The translations under genes were made by a program, and so were the position numbers. Below, one piece after another: positions 44,216 through 52,196 of a DNA stretch of 64,000 bases (the first letter of the stretch is position 1; every line of letters starts with the position of its first letter). The notes under the pieces were generated by a model, which saw nothing but the letters and a program-made list of their open reading frames with translations, was not told the DNA's origin and ran no database searches. The stretch comes from Anaerolineales bacterium (GTDB lineage Bacteria > Chloroflexota > Anaerolineae > Anaerolineales > UBA11579): NCBI GenBank assembly GCA_019637675.1, contig JAHBVE010000001.1, positions 865,997 to 929,996 of the forward strand. The letters run 5' to 3'.

Positions 44216-45039
44216 TCCTGGTCACCGGCGCCAGCGGCAAGACCGGCCGGGCGGTGCTGGCCGCCCTGCAGGCCCAGGGCGCAGCCGCCCGCGCCTTGCT
44301 GCGCACCCCGCAGCAAGTTCCGGCCAGCGAAGTCATCGTCGGCGACCTGGCGGACAGTTCCACGATGGCGGCTGCGCTGCTGGGTGCGGATGCGCTGTAC
44401 CTCATCATGCCGAATATGCATCCACACGAAGCCGAGCTCGGCGCGGCCTGGATCGCGGCGGCCAAGGCCGCCGGCGTGCGCCGGGTTGTGTATCACTCGG
44501 TGCTGCATCCGCAGATCGAGGCCATGCCCCACCACTGGCAGAAGCTGCGCGTGGAAGAAGCGCTCATTCAATCCGGGCTGGACTTCACCGTCTTGCAGCC
44601 GGCCAGCTACATGCAGAACATCCTGCCTTATCTGCCCGCCATGCGAGCGCATGGCGAGTACCGCGTGCCGTACGCAGTCAATGCGCTCTTCAGCCCAGTC
44701 GACTTGGAGGATGTGGCCGCCGCGGCCGCACGCGTGCTGCTTGAGCCGGGCCACTCCGGCGCGGTCTACCAGCTGGCCGGGCCAGAAGTGCTGAGCTCAG
44801 CCGAGATGGCGTCGCAAATCGCCGCACACATCCGCCAGTCAGTCGCCGCAATTGAACAGCCGTTGGATGACTGGCGCTCCAGCAACGCACACTTGGCGGC
44901 CTACACGCGTGACACACTGGCGGCAATGTTCGCCTACTACAACACCCACGGGTTCGTAGCCAGCAGCTTTACCCTCGCCGTACTACTCGAGCGCGCGCCG
45001 TCCAGCTTTGCAAACTTCCTGATGCGCGAGATCAGATAA
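44212..45039 (+). CDS. NmrA-like NAD(P)-binding protein
   Basis: A 275-residue atypical short-chain dehydrogenase. I chose the ATG at 44212 because it forms an ATGA overlap with allH and leads straight into the dinucleotide-binding motif MILVTGASGKTGRAVL. Later segments (YHSVLHPQI, VLQPASYMQNIL) match NmrA/QorB-type reductases and redox sensors, which often lack the YxxxK catalytic pair. It is the last gene of the operon, before a strong bidirectional terminator. Confidence 0.85.
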   Translation: MILVTGASGKTGRAVLAALQAQGAAARALLRTPQQVPASEVIVGDLADSSTMAAALLGADALYLIMPNMHPHEAELGAAWIAAAKAAGVRRVVYHSVLHPQIEAMPHHWQKLRVEEALIQSGLDFTVLQPASYMQNILPYLPAMRAHGEYRVPYAVNALFSPVDLEDVAAAAARVLLEPGHSGAVYQLAGPEVLSSAEMASQIAAHIRQSVAAIEQPLDDWRSSNAHLAAYTRDTLAAMFAYYNTHGFVASSFTLAVLLERAPSSFANFLMREIR

Positions 45040-45077
45040 GACCTCATCACTGAATACGCTGCAGAAATAGGTTTTTC

Positions 45078-45110
45078 TTTATCTGGTTTATCTGTGTCCA
45101 TCTGTGGACG
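45078..45110 (+). repeat. TTATCTGTGTCCATCTGTGG-type intergenic repeat
   Basis: Words TTATCTGGTTTATCTG and TCCATCTGTGG occur in tandem after the operon. Related words are found at about 56618-56656 and, inverted, at 58614-58636. Confidence 0.6.
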
Positions 45111-45123
45111 ATTTGCCATAAAA

Positions 45124-45157
45124 AAAAAGAGGAGCAGCCTAGGCTGCTCCTCTTTTT
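45124..45157. terminator. Bidirectional terminator
   Basis: A perfect 34-bp palindrome, AAAAAGAGGAGCAGCCT joined to its reverse complement, with A-runs and T-runs at either end. It serves the Mo-hydroxylase operon on the plus strand and the permease gene on the minus strand. Confidence 0.9.
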
Positions 45158-45172
45158 ACTCTTGCTTAGCGC

Positions 45173-46597
45173 TTAGCGGCGGCTCTTGGAGCGAGCGGCC
45201 TTCTTGACAGCCTTCTTCTTGCTCGCAGCAGCCTTGCTCTCGCCTTCAGGGGCAAAGATCAGGAACACAGCGTTGAGCAGGATGCCGAGCACGGCCGCGG
45301 TGGCGATTGCCGGCAGACCACTGGGGAAGATCCCCTGCAGGAACGGGATCGGCAGGAAGCCGCCCTCGTAACCGATGTTGCCACCGATGCCCACCACCAT
45401 GATGGTGGCGCCAACGGCCAGGTTGCGCGGGTCGAACATGCTGACCTTGTGCTCCTGCATCAGGGCGATGCCCTGCATGCCGATCACACCGAACAGGTAG
45501 ATCGCCAAACCACCGCTGACCGCCAGGGGCACGGCGCTCACCAGAGCAGCCAGCTTGCCGACGAAGGCCAACAGGATGGAAATGGCGCCCGCCGCGATCA
45601 GGGCCGGGCCGGAGTAGTTGCGGGTGATCGCCATCAGCGAGTTGTTCTCGCCGTAGTTGGTGCCGGCGGTCGCACCCAGCAAACCGTTGGTGAAGTCACC
45701 CACACCATCCAGGATCAGGTTGAAGCCAACGTGCTTGTCCAGTTCATACTTCTTGGCACGGCGCTCCTCAGCGAAGCGATCCACGTACAGGCTGATCTGA
45801 TACAGGTGCGCAGTGGATTCCGGGATCGTGGCGATCGCCATGATAGCGATGCTGAACACCGCGGTCGCCACAAAGGCGCCACCGAAGGCAGGGAAGGTGA
45901 AGTGCGGCATCTGGAACAGCGGGGCCGCACCCACACCAGCGAAGCTCACCGAGCCGGCATCAAGCACGGCCGAGAGAACGAAACCGGCAACAGCGCCGAG
46001 CAGCACGGGCAGCATGCCCAAAAAGCCGCGGTTCTGCAGATACACCGAGAACAGGATGGTGACCAGCAGAGTGCCGAGCGAAACCGCCCAGTTGGCGCCA
46101 GCCATGCCCAAAGCAGCGAAGGCCAGACCGAAACCGATGATGGCGGCCACGGAGCCGGTCACTACCGGGGGCAGTACCTTGTCGAGCGCGCTCTTGCCAA
46201 CCGCGCGGATGATGAAGCCCAGCACGATGTTGAGCAAACCGGTCACGATGATGCCGGCCTGCATGGTGCTGATCACATTGTCCGGAGCGGGCACACCAAA
46301 GGCCGGCGCAGCGCCGGTCATGGCGGTGACCACGGCCACGTACGCTGCAATGTAGCTGAAGCTCGAGCCGTAGTACAGGGGGATGAACTTGCCGATGCCC
46401 ATCTTGGACAGCATGAGCGCCACGATGGTAGAAACACCGGAAGCGAACAGCACAGTGTTGACGTGGAAGCCACACAAAGCAGCCACCAAAACGGTGGCCG
46501 GGAACATGGTCAAAACGTGCTGAAAGCCCAAAAGAATAAGCTGACCCGTGGGCGGGGTCTCATTAGGCAAATAGCCCATGCGCTGATTAGCAGCCAT
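45173..46597 (-). CDS. NCS2 family uracil/xanthine permease
   Basis: A 474-residue nucleobase transporter with about 14 membrane helices. I chose the ATG at 46597, behind GAGGAG. The UraA-like opening QHVLTMFPATVLVAAL and the motif GTNYGENNSLMAITR match uracil permeases more than xanthine or ascorbate ones, although the Glu of the first substrate motif lies in IPESTAHLYQIS. The C-terminus is a Lys/Arg-rich tail. It faces the catabolic operon tail to tail and the CoA-transferase head to head, and probably imports the substrate of the pathway. The exact base is uncertain. Confidence 0.9.
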   Translation of the reverse strand: MAANQRMGYLPNETPPTGQLILLGFQHVLTMFPATVLVAALCGFHVNTVLFASGVSTIVALMLSKMGIGKFIPLYYGSSFSYIAAYVAVVTAMTGAAPAFGVPAPDNVISTMQAGIIVTGLLNIVLGFIIRAVGKSALDKVLPPVVTGSVAAIIGFGLAFAALGMAGANWAVSLGTLLVTILFSVYLQNRGFLGMLPVLLGAVAGFVLSAVLDAGSVSFAGVGAAPLFQMPHFTFPAFGGAFVATAVFSIAIMAIATIPESTAHLYQISLYVDRFAEERRAKKYELDKHVGFNLILDGVGDFTNGLLGATAGTNYGENNSLMAITRNYSGPALIAAGAISILLAFVGKLAALVSAVPLAVSGGLAIYLFGVIGMQGIALMQEHKVSMFDPRNLAVGATIMVVGIGGNIGYEGGFLPIPFLQGIFPSGLPAIATAAVLGILLNAVFLIFAPEGESKAAASKKKAVKKAARSKSRR

Positions 46598-46679
46598 ATA
46601 CTCTCCTCGTTGATAGTGAATAAAAGCGGGACCTAAAAATGGGAATAACAGTATGCAAGACGCCCCCATGCACCTCCTT

Positions 46680-46708
46680 CTTTGCAAAGATGTTCAACAT
46701 ACTGCAAA
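46680..46708. promoter_or_regulatory. Candidate operator between permease and CoA-transferase
   Basis: CTTTGCAAAG (46680-46689), TGTTCAACA (46691-46699) and TGCAAA (46703-46708) give an extended dyad, TTTGCA to TGCAAA, with a palindromic core. It is in the divergent promoter region, so one regulator could control both genes. Confidence 0.4.
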
Positions 46709-46764
46709 TTTACAACCCAGCAAAATGGCAAAAGCTACGCAAAAAGATCATAGAATATTTGAAC

Positions 46765-46770
46765 TATAAT
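46765..46770 (+). promoter_or_regulatory. -10 box (TATAAT), leaderless type
   Basis: Perfect TATAAT ending six bases before the ATG at 46777; no Shine-Dalgarno. Confidence 0.5.
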
Positions 46771-46776
46771 CAGTCT

Positions 46777-47982
46777 ATGGCTGAGAAAATGACTGGAATG
46801 CTCGATGGAATTCGGGTGCTGGACCTCACTCGCGTGCTGGCCGGCCCCTACTGCACCATGCTGCTTGGGGATATGGGCGCCGATGTGCTCAAGGTGGAAG
46901 CCCCCGGCAAGGGCGACGACACCCGCCAATGGGGCCCTCCGTTCACCGAGGGTGGTATCTCCGCCTATTTCATCTCAGCCAACCGCAACAAACGCAGCCT
47001 GACCCTGAACCTCAAGAGCCCCAAAGGGCTCGAGATCTTGCGCCAACTGATCGCCGCCAGCGACGTGCTGGTGGAGAACTTCAAACCCGGCACGCTGGAG
47101 CGCATGGGCCTCGGCTACCCTGCGCTGCAAGCCCTGCGCCCCGACCTGATCTATTGCACCATCAGCGGCTACGGCTACAGCGGGCCAGACAGCCACAAGC
47201 CGGGCTATGACTTCATCGCCCAGGCGCGCGGCGGCCTGATGAGCATCACCGGCCCAGCTGATGGCGAGCCGGTGCGTGTGGGCCTGGCCATCGCCGACCT
47301 GCTTTCGGGAATTTATGCGTGCAATGCGATCACTGCCGCGCTTTTCGCACGTGAACGCCAGAAAACCGGGCAGAGGATTGACATTTCGCTGTTCGATGCA
47401 CAGGTCGGCACGCTGTCGTATGTGGCCAGCAATTACCTCATCTCCGGCAAGCCGCCCCGCCGCTATGGCAACGGGCATCCCAATATCGTGCCGTATCAGT
47501 CCTTCAAGGGCAGCGATGGCTACTTCGCCTTTGCCAGCGGCAATGACGGCCAGTGGAGCAAGTTCTGTGCGGCGGCCGGCCACCCGGAGCTTGCCCAGGA
47601 TGAGCGCTTCGCCACCAACCCCAAGCGGGTCGAGAACCGCGAGCTGCTCATCCCGCTGCTGGAGGAGCTGTTCGCCACCCGGCCCGTGGCCGAGTGGCTG
47701 GCGCTGTGCGAGCAGGCCGGCGTGCCCGCCGGCCCCATCAACACGGTCGATCAAGTCTTCACCGATCCCCAAGTCCTAGCGCGCGAGATGGTGCTGCACA
47801 GCCAACTCAGCAATGGCGAAGCTATCGACATGCTTGCATCGCCGCTCAAAGTGCCGACCAGCCCCATGCAACTGCGCTACCCGCCGCCCGCTCTGGGCGA
47901 GCACACCGCAGACATTCTGCAGGCCGAGCTGGGTATGGACGAAGCCGCTATCCAGCAGCTCAAAGAACAAGGTGTGATCTAA
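46777..47982 (+). CDS. CaiB/BaiF family (class III) CoA-transferase
   Basis: A 401-residue CoA-transferase opening with GIRVLDLTRVLAGPYCTMLLGDMGADVLKVE, typical of the family in its N-terminal CoA-binding region. The catalytic Asp is expected in KPGYDFIAQA (Asp145). These enzymes move CoA between carboxylic acids such as formate/oxalate, succinate/malate or mesaconate. Divergent from the nucleobase permease, it could activate the carboxylic acid left after nitrogen removal. Substrates are not readable from sequence. It carries no obvious fused domains. Confidence 0.9.
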   Translation: MAEKMTGMLDGIRVLDLTRVLAGPYCTMLLGDMGADVLKVEAPGKGDDTRQWGPPFTEGGISAYFISANRNKRSLTLNLKSPKGLEILRQLIAASDVLVENFKPGTLERMGLGYPALQALRPDLIYCTISGYGYSGPDSHKPGYDFIAQARGGLMSITGPADGEPVRVGLAIADLLSGIYACNAITAALFARERQKTGQRIDISLFDAQVGTLSYVASNYLISGKPPRRYGNGHPNIVPYQSFKGSDGYFAFASGNDGQWSKFCAAAGHPELAQDERFATNPKRVENRELLIPLLEELFATRPVAEWLALCEQAGVPAGPINTVDQVFTDPQVLAREMVLHSQLSNGEAIDMLASPLKVPTSPMQLRYPPPALGEHTADILQAELGMDEAAIQQLKEQGVI

Positions 47983-47997
47983 ACCTCGCATCCTTTG

Positions 47998-48009
47998 TGG
48001 CTATACGCA
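47998..48009 (+). repeat. Copy 3 of TGGCTATACGCA
   Basis: Lies 15 bp after the CoA-transferase stop and 10 bp before dinB. It shares the 16-base form TGTGGCTATACGCAAT with copy 2. Confidence 0.6.
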
Positions 48010-48019
48010 ATCGGGTCTT

Positions 48020-49243
48020 ATGTCCGCCGAGACACCCTCCACGCCCCGCACCATCATCCACCTCGATCTCGACGCGTTCTTCTGCGCCGTAGAAGAACTG
48101 CGCGATCCCAGCCTGCGTGGCATCCCGTTCGCGGTGGGCGGCAGCCCCGAGGGCCGCGGCGTCGTAGCCACCTGCTCCTACGCGGCGCGCAAGTTCGGCG
48201 TCCACTCCGCCATGCCCATGTCCCGCGCCTTGCGCCTGTGCCCGGAGCTCAAGATCGTGCGCCATCACTTCCGCGATTACACCGATATGTCGCGCAAGGT
48301 GATGGACCTATTGGGCAGCTACTCCGACATGGTGCAGCCGATTTCGATCGACGAAGCCTTTGTGGATATCAGCCACCTGCCCGAGCCGGGCCTGGTGTAC
48401 GCCAAGCAACTGCAAACCCAGATCCGCGATCACTTGCACCTGCCCTCCTCGCTGGGCGTCGCCAGTAACAAACTGGTGGCCAAAGTGGCCACCAACGTCG
48501 GCAAAGCCAGCGTCAAAACCGGCAACTATCCCTTCGCCATCCAGGTCGTGCCGCACGGGCAGGAGGCCGCCTTCCTCGCCCCCTTGCCCAGCGATGCGCT
48601 ATGGGGCATTGGCCCCAAGACCGCCGAGCGTCTGGCCGGGCTGGGCATCCACACTGTCGGTGATATTGCCCGCTACCCGCTGCAAGATCTGGTGCGCTTG
48701 CTGGGCCAGACCGGCTCGGTCCTGCACTTCCGCGCCCAGGGTATTGACGACAGCCCGGTCCACGTCAGCCATGAAACCAAATCCGTCAGTCACGAAGAAA
48801 CCTTCGCGCGTGACGTTAGCAACGAAGCGGAATTGATGCAGGTGCTCAGCGAGCAATGCGTCTCGATCAGCAAGCAACTGCGCAAGTTGAATCTGCACTG
48901 CAGCACAGTCGCCATCAAGATTCGCTGGCCTGATTTCAGCACGATCGGCCGCCAGCTCACCCTGCCCGACCCGACCTCAGACCCCAAGCTCATCGAAGAA
49001 GCAGCCCGCAAACTCTGGGCGGCCCACTGGAAGGCCGGCCGCAAAGTACGCCTGCTGGGCGTGCGCGCCAGCAACCTGACCCCGCCCAGCTTCCAGCCCA
49101 AACTGTGGGATTGGGATCCGAAGGAGTTCGAGAAAAAAGAGCGCCTGGATACCGCCCTCAAGACCGTACAGGAGCGTTTTGGCGCCGGCAGCCTGGTAGC
49201 CGCCAGCGGGCTGCAAGACAAGACCAAGGGCCAGCCCGAATGA
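48020..49243 (+). CDS. dinB: DNA polymerase IV (Y family)
   Basis: A 407-residue translesion polymerase. Palm carboxylates are in HLDLDAFFCAVEEL (near residue 17) and ISIDEAFVDIS (near 115); a steric-gate aromatic Phe follows the first motif. A helix-hairpin-helix thumb (WGIGPKTAERLAGLGI) and little-finger domain complete it. It copies past damaged bases with low fidelity. The C-terminal tail is Lys-rich and could hold a clamp-binding motif. The stop overlaps the next start (ATGA), coupling it to a nuclease-like protein. Confidence 0.95.
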   Translation: MSAETPSTPRTIIHLDLDAFFCAVEELRDPSLRGIPFAVGGSPEGRGVVATCSYAARKFGVHSAMPMSRALRLCPELKIVRHHFRDYTDMSRKVMDLLGSYSDMVQPISIDEAFVDISHLPEPGLVYAKQLQTQIRDHLHLPSSLGVASNKLVAKVATNVGKASVKTGNYPFAIQVVPHGQEAAFLAPLPSDALWGIGPKTAERLAGLGIHTVGDIARYPLQDLVRLLGQTGSVLHFRAQGIDDSPVHVSHETKSVSHEETFARDVSNEAELMQVLSEQCVSISKQLRKLNLHCSTVAIKIRWPDFSTIGRQLTLPDPTSDPKLIEEAARKLWAAHWKAGRKVRLLGVRASNLTPPSFQPKLWDWDPKEFEKKERLDTALKTVQERFGAGSLVAASGLQDKTKGQPE

Positions 49244-49935
49244 TGCAGCCCGGCACCCACATTGGCACCCTCACGGAGCAGAGCCTGCACGCGGGGCTCA
49301 AAAACTGGCTGGCCCAGCCTGGCGATGCGCTGGAGCAGCGCGTCGACGGCTACCAGATCGATATCGTGCGCGGCGAGACGTTGATCGAGATCCAAACCGC
49401 TAACTTCAGCGCCCTCAAGACCAAGTTGGGCAAGCTATTACAGAACCACAAGGTGCTGCTGGTCCACCCCATCGCTGAAAGCAAATGGATCGTGCGCCAA
49501 ACCAAGCGCGGCCGCCAGATCGCCCGGCGCAAGTCGCCCAAACGCGGGCGCATCGAAGACCTGTTCGGCGAGCTACTCTACATTCCCCAGCTGGCCGCCC
49601 ATCCCAACTTCAGCTGCATGGCCCTGTTCACCCACCAGGAGGAGATCTGGCGCGATGACGGCCGCGGCAGCTGGACCCGCAAGCATTGGAGCATTGCCGA
49701 CCGCCAGCTACTCAAGGTCACCAGCAGCCAGCGCTTTGACGGCCTGCAAGATTATCTTGGCCTCATCCCGGGTGGGCTGCCCACCCCATTCACCCACAAG
49801 CAGCTCGCCAAAGCGATGGGCGCGCCGGTGTGGATGACGACCCGCATGAGCTACTGCTTGCGCAAGATGGGCGCGCTCGAGAGCGTGGGCAAGCAAGGGC
49901 AATCCCTGCTGCTGGCGCCGTGCGCATTGAGTTAA
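49240..49935 (+). CDS. Nuclease-like/winged-helix protein coupled to dinB
   Basis: A 231-residue protein of unknown function. The ATG at 49240 overlaps the dinB stop as ATGA. The N-terminal part reads EQRVDGYQIDIVRGETLIEIQTANF (split here as DGYQIDIV then LIEIQT), with the spacing of Asp and ExQ seen in PD-(D/E)xK nuclease folds. A basic middle (TKRGRQIARRKSPKRGR) and a C-terminal winged-helix-like region (FTHKQLAKAMGAP, then CLRKMGALESVG) suggest DNA binding. Co-expression with a translesion polymerase points to a repair role, which is inference. Confidence 0.7.
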   Translation: MMQPGTHIGTLTEQSLHAGLKNWLAQPGDALEQRVDGYQIDIVRGETLIEIQTANFSALKTKLGKLLQNHKVLLVHPIAESKWIVRQTKRGRQIARRKSPKRGRIEDLFGELLYIPQLAAHPNFSCMALFTHQEEIWRDDGRGSWTRKHWSIADRQLLKVTSSQRFDGLQDYLGLIPGGLPTPFTHKQLAKAMGAPVWMTTRMSYCLRKMGALESVGKQGQSLLLAPCALS

Positions 49936-49938
49936 ACC

Positions 49939-49964
49939 AAAAATCGGCCCGTGGGCCGATTTTT
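49939..49964. terminator. Terminator between dinB unit and tRNA-His
   Basis: AAAAATCGGCCC pairs with GGGCCGATTTTT around a 2-base loop, with T-rich flanks on both strands. It can end the dinB transcript and the tRNA-His transcript. Confidence 0.85.
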
Positions 49965-49970
49965 TCTCAG

Positions 49971-50044
49971 GGTGGATGACGGGAATCGAACCCGCAACCA
50001 CCGCATCCACAATGCGGTGCTCTGCCAATTGAGCTACATCCACC
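49971..50044 (-). tRNA. tRNA-His (anticodon GUG)
   Basis: On the minus strand the acceptor stem GTGGATG pairs with CATCCAC, with the extra 5' G (G-1) opposite discriminator C that marks tRNA-His. The anticodon arm is CCGCA/TGCGG around TTGTGGA. The T-loop GGTTCGATTCC is normal. No CCA is encoded. It lies next to hisS. Confidence 0.96.
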
Positions 50045-50086
50045 AAGAAGGCGCTATTTTATCACGGAGATTCGTTGCCCGTGCAG

Positions 50087-51352
50087 CTAGGCGCTCAGCT
50101 TGCTTAGCTCCGCTGCCAACTGCGCACGCCCCACACTGCGCTGGTCACCGCTGCGCAGATCCTTCACGCTCACAGTGTCCTGCGCGATCTCGTCCGGTCC
50201 CAGCACCAGCACCACCTGCGCCCCGCTGCGGTCAGCCTGCTTGAACTGCTTCTGCAGCTTGTCTGGCTGCAGGTGGCTGGTGACCTTGAGGCCTGCAGCC
50301 CGCAGCTCGGTGGCAAGCGCCAGCGAGGCGGCCAGGCCGGCTTCGTCAAACACGGTGACATAGATCGGCGCCCGCCCGCTGACATCCGGCGCGTGGCCCA
50401 GCGCCTGCAGCAGCAGGCTGATGACCACATTGCCCACGGCGAAGCCCACGGCCGGCACGGGCTCGCCGCCGACCGCGTTCACCAGGTCGTTGTAGCGCCC
50501 GCCGCCAAAAATGGCACGGAATTCGCCGGCGGTGTCCCAGGCTTCGAAAACGGTGCCGGTGTAATAGTCCAACCCGCGGATGATATGCGGCGCATAGCGC
50601 ACATAGTCCGCAACGCCCTGAGCTTCCACCGCTTTGAAGAAGCGCTGTAATGACTCAGATTTCTGCCATAGCTCCTGATTACTCAGCAGCTTCTCGACGC
50701 CCAGCATCTGGGCCGCATCCAGGCCTAGCTCCTTGCCGCGTTCCTGCCAGGCTTCAGCGCTCAGCTTGTCCTTGCGGTCGATCAGGCCAAAGACTTCGCT
50801 GCGCAACGCACCCGCGATCCCCAGGCTCTCCAGCTCCGCTTGCATCAGCTGGCGATTATTGACCAGGATCTGGGCCTCATTGGCGCCCAGGCCGATCGTC
50901 TTGAGGAAGCTGGCCGCGATCGTCGCCAGCTCCGCATCCGCCTCAGGCGAGTCCTCGCCCACCATGTCAATATTCCACTGGAAGAACTCACGCGTGCGGC
51001 CCTTCTGTGGCTTCTCATAACGCCAGAACGGCCCGAACGACCACCAGCGCAGCGGATAGGTCAGCTGGCGCTGGCGCGTGGCTACCATGCGCGCCAGGGT
51101 TGGCGTAAGCTCAGGGCGCAGCGTGATGCGCTCGCCGCCGCGGTCTTCAAAGACGTACGACTGCTTCTCCACCAGCTCGGCGCCGGATTTGGCGGCGTAC
51201 AACTCAAAGCGCTCCAGGAACGGGCCGTCGTATTCCTGATAGCCGAAGGATTCAGACACCTGGCGCATCCTGGCATACAGCCAGGAGCGCACGGCCATTT
51301 CTTCCGGGTAATAGTCTTGCGTGCCGCGCACGGCTTGAATAATGTTGGCCAT
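50087..51352 (-). CDS. hisS: Histidyl-tRNA synthetase
   Basis: A 421-residue class II synthetase, starting at ATG 51352 (MANIIQAVRGTQDYYPEE). Histidine-specific motifs are GLDYYTGTVFEAWD and GGGRYNDL; motif 2 is near FRYE-like FWRYEKPQKGRTREFFQWN; the anticodon-binding domain occupies the last 90 residues. It charges the tRNA-His encoded 43 bp downstream on the same strand. A TAAAAT box eight bases before the ATG and the absence of a Shine-Dalgarno suggest a leaderless message. Confidence 0.96.
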   Translation of the reverse strand: MANIIQAVRGTQDYYPEEMAVRSWLYARMRQVSESFGYQEYDGPFLERFELYAAKSGAELVEKQSYVFEDRGGERITLRPELTPTLARMVATRQRQLTYPLRWWSFGPFWRYEKPQKGRTREFFQWNIDMVGEDSPEADAELATIAASFLKTIGLGANEAQILVNNRQLMQAELESLGIAGALRSEVFGLIDRKDKLSAEAWQERGKELGLDAAQMLGVEKLLSNQELWQKSESLQRFFKAVEAQGVADYVRYAPHIIRGLDYYTGTVFEAWDTAGEFRAIFGGGRYNDLVNAVGGEPVPAVGFAVGNVVISLLLQALGHAPDVSGRAPIYVTVFDEAGLAASLALATELRAAGLKVTSHLQPDKLQKQFKQADRSGAQVVLVLGPDEIAQDTVSVKDLRSGDQRSVGRAQLAAELSKLSA

Positions 51353-51360
51353 GATGGCGC

Positions 51361-51366
51361 ATTTTA
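51361..51366 (-). promoter_or_regulatory. Putative -10 box (TAAAAT), leaderless type
   Basis: TAAAAT on the minus strand ends eight bases before the hisS ATG. Confidence 0.4.
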
Positions 51367-51428
51367 GCATGCGCATACAACGGATGCAGCGCTTACCTCA
51401 GGTAGAATCTATGTTCACCGGAGGCAGC

Positions 51429-52196
51429 ATGAAACTCATCAGCTGGAACGTCAACGGGCTACGCGCCCACCTCAAGAAAGATAGCTGGAAGTGGATCCTC
51501 AAGCAGAAGGCGGATGTGATCTGCCTGCAGGAGATCAAGAGCAAGCCAGAGCAGCTCACCGATGCCCAAATGGAAACCTTCAAGGGCTACACCGTGGCCT
51601 GGAACCCGGCCGAGCGCCCGGGCTACAGCGGCGTGGCCACCATGGTGGCCAAGAAGACCAAAGAAGACATCATCGGCTTCGGTGTTCCCAAGTTTGACAT
51701 CGAAGGCCGCGTGATCCAGACCCGCTTCGAGGACTTCACCCTGCTGAACGTGTACTTTCCCAGCGGCACCACCGGGATGGAGCGCGTCAAATTCAAGCTG
51801 GAGTTCTACGAAGCGCTGCTCAAGCACATCAAGAAGCTGCACAAAGCCGGTGAGAATCTGATTCTTACTGGAGATTTCAACACAGCCTTCAACGAGATCG
51901 ACCTGGCCCGCCCTAAAGATAACCAACGCACCTCGGGCTTCATGCCAGAGGAGCGTGCCGCCCTGGGCTTGTACTTTGATGCCGGTCTGGTGGACACCTT
52001 CCGCGAGTTCTATCCTGACAAGCAGCAATTCAGCTGGTGGACGGCGCGCTTCCCCTCCGCCCGCCAGAACAACATCGGCTGGCGGCTGGACTATTTCCTG
52101 GTGTCCAAGCCACTGCTCAAGAAGGTCAAGGACATCACGATCTTCGACAAAGTGACCGGCTCGGACCACTGCCCCGTCATGCTCGAGCTGAAATGA
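51429..52196 (+). CDS. Exodeoxyribonuclease III / AP endonuclease
   Basis: A 255-residue exonuclease III family protein, with the ATG at 51429 behind GGAGG. Catalytic motifs: KLISWNVNGLRA (Asn), LQEIKSKPEQL (Glu), LTGDFNTAF (Asp and Asn), WRLDYFLVS and GSDHCPVML (Asp-His pair). It cuts at abasic sites and trims 3' ends in base excision repair. The next gene overlaps its stop by ATGA. A TAGAAT box lies about 16 bases upstream of the start. Confidence 0.95.
   Translation: MKLISWNVNGLRAHLKKDSWKWILKQKADVICLQEIKSKPEQLTDAQMETFKGYTVAWNPAERPGYSGVATMVAKKTKEDIIGFGVPKFDIEGRVIQTRFEDFTLLNVYFPSGTTGMERVKFKLEFYEALLKHIKKLHKAGENLILTGDFNTAFNEIDLARPKDNQRTSGFMPEERAALGLYFDAGLVDTFREFYPDKQQFSWWTARFPSARQNNIGWRLDYFLVSKPLLKKVKDITIFDKVTGSDHCPVMLELK

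Noticed and set aside
45449..46636. 395-codon plus-strand ORF opposite the permease
   Set aside because: Composition is His/Gln/Gly-rich shadow sequence, and the permease frame is well supported.
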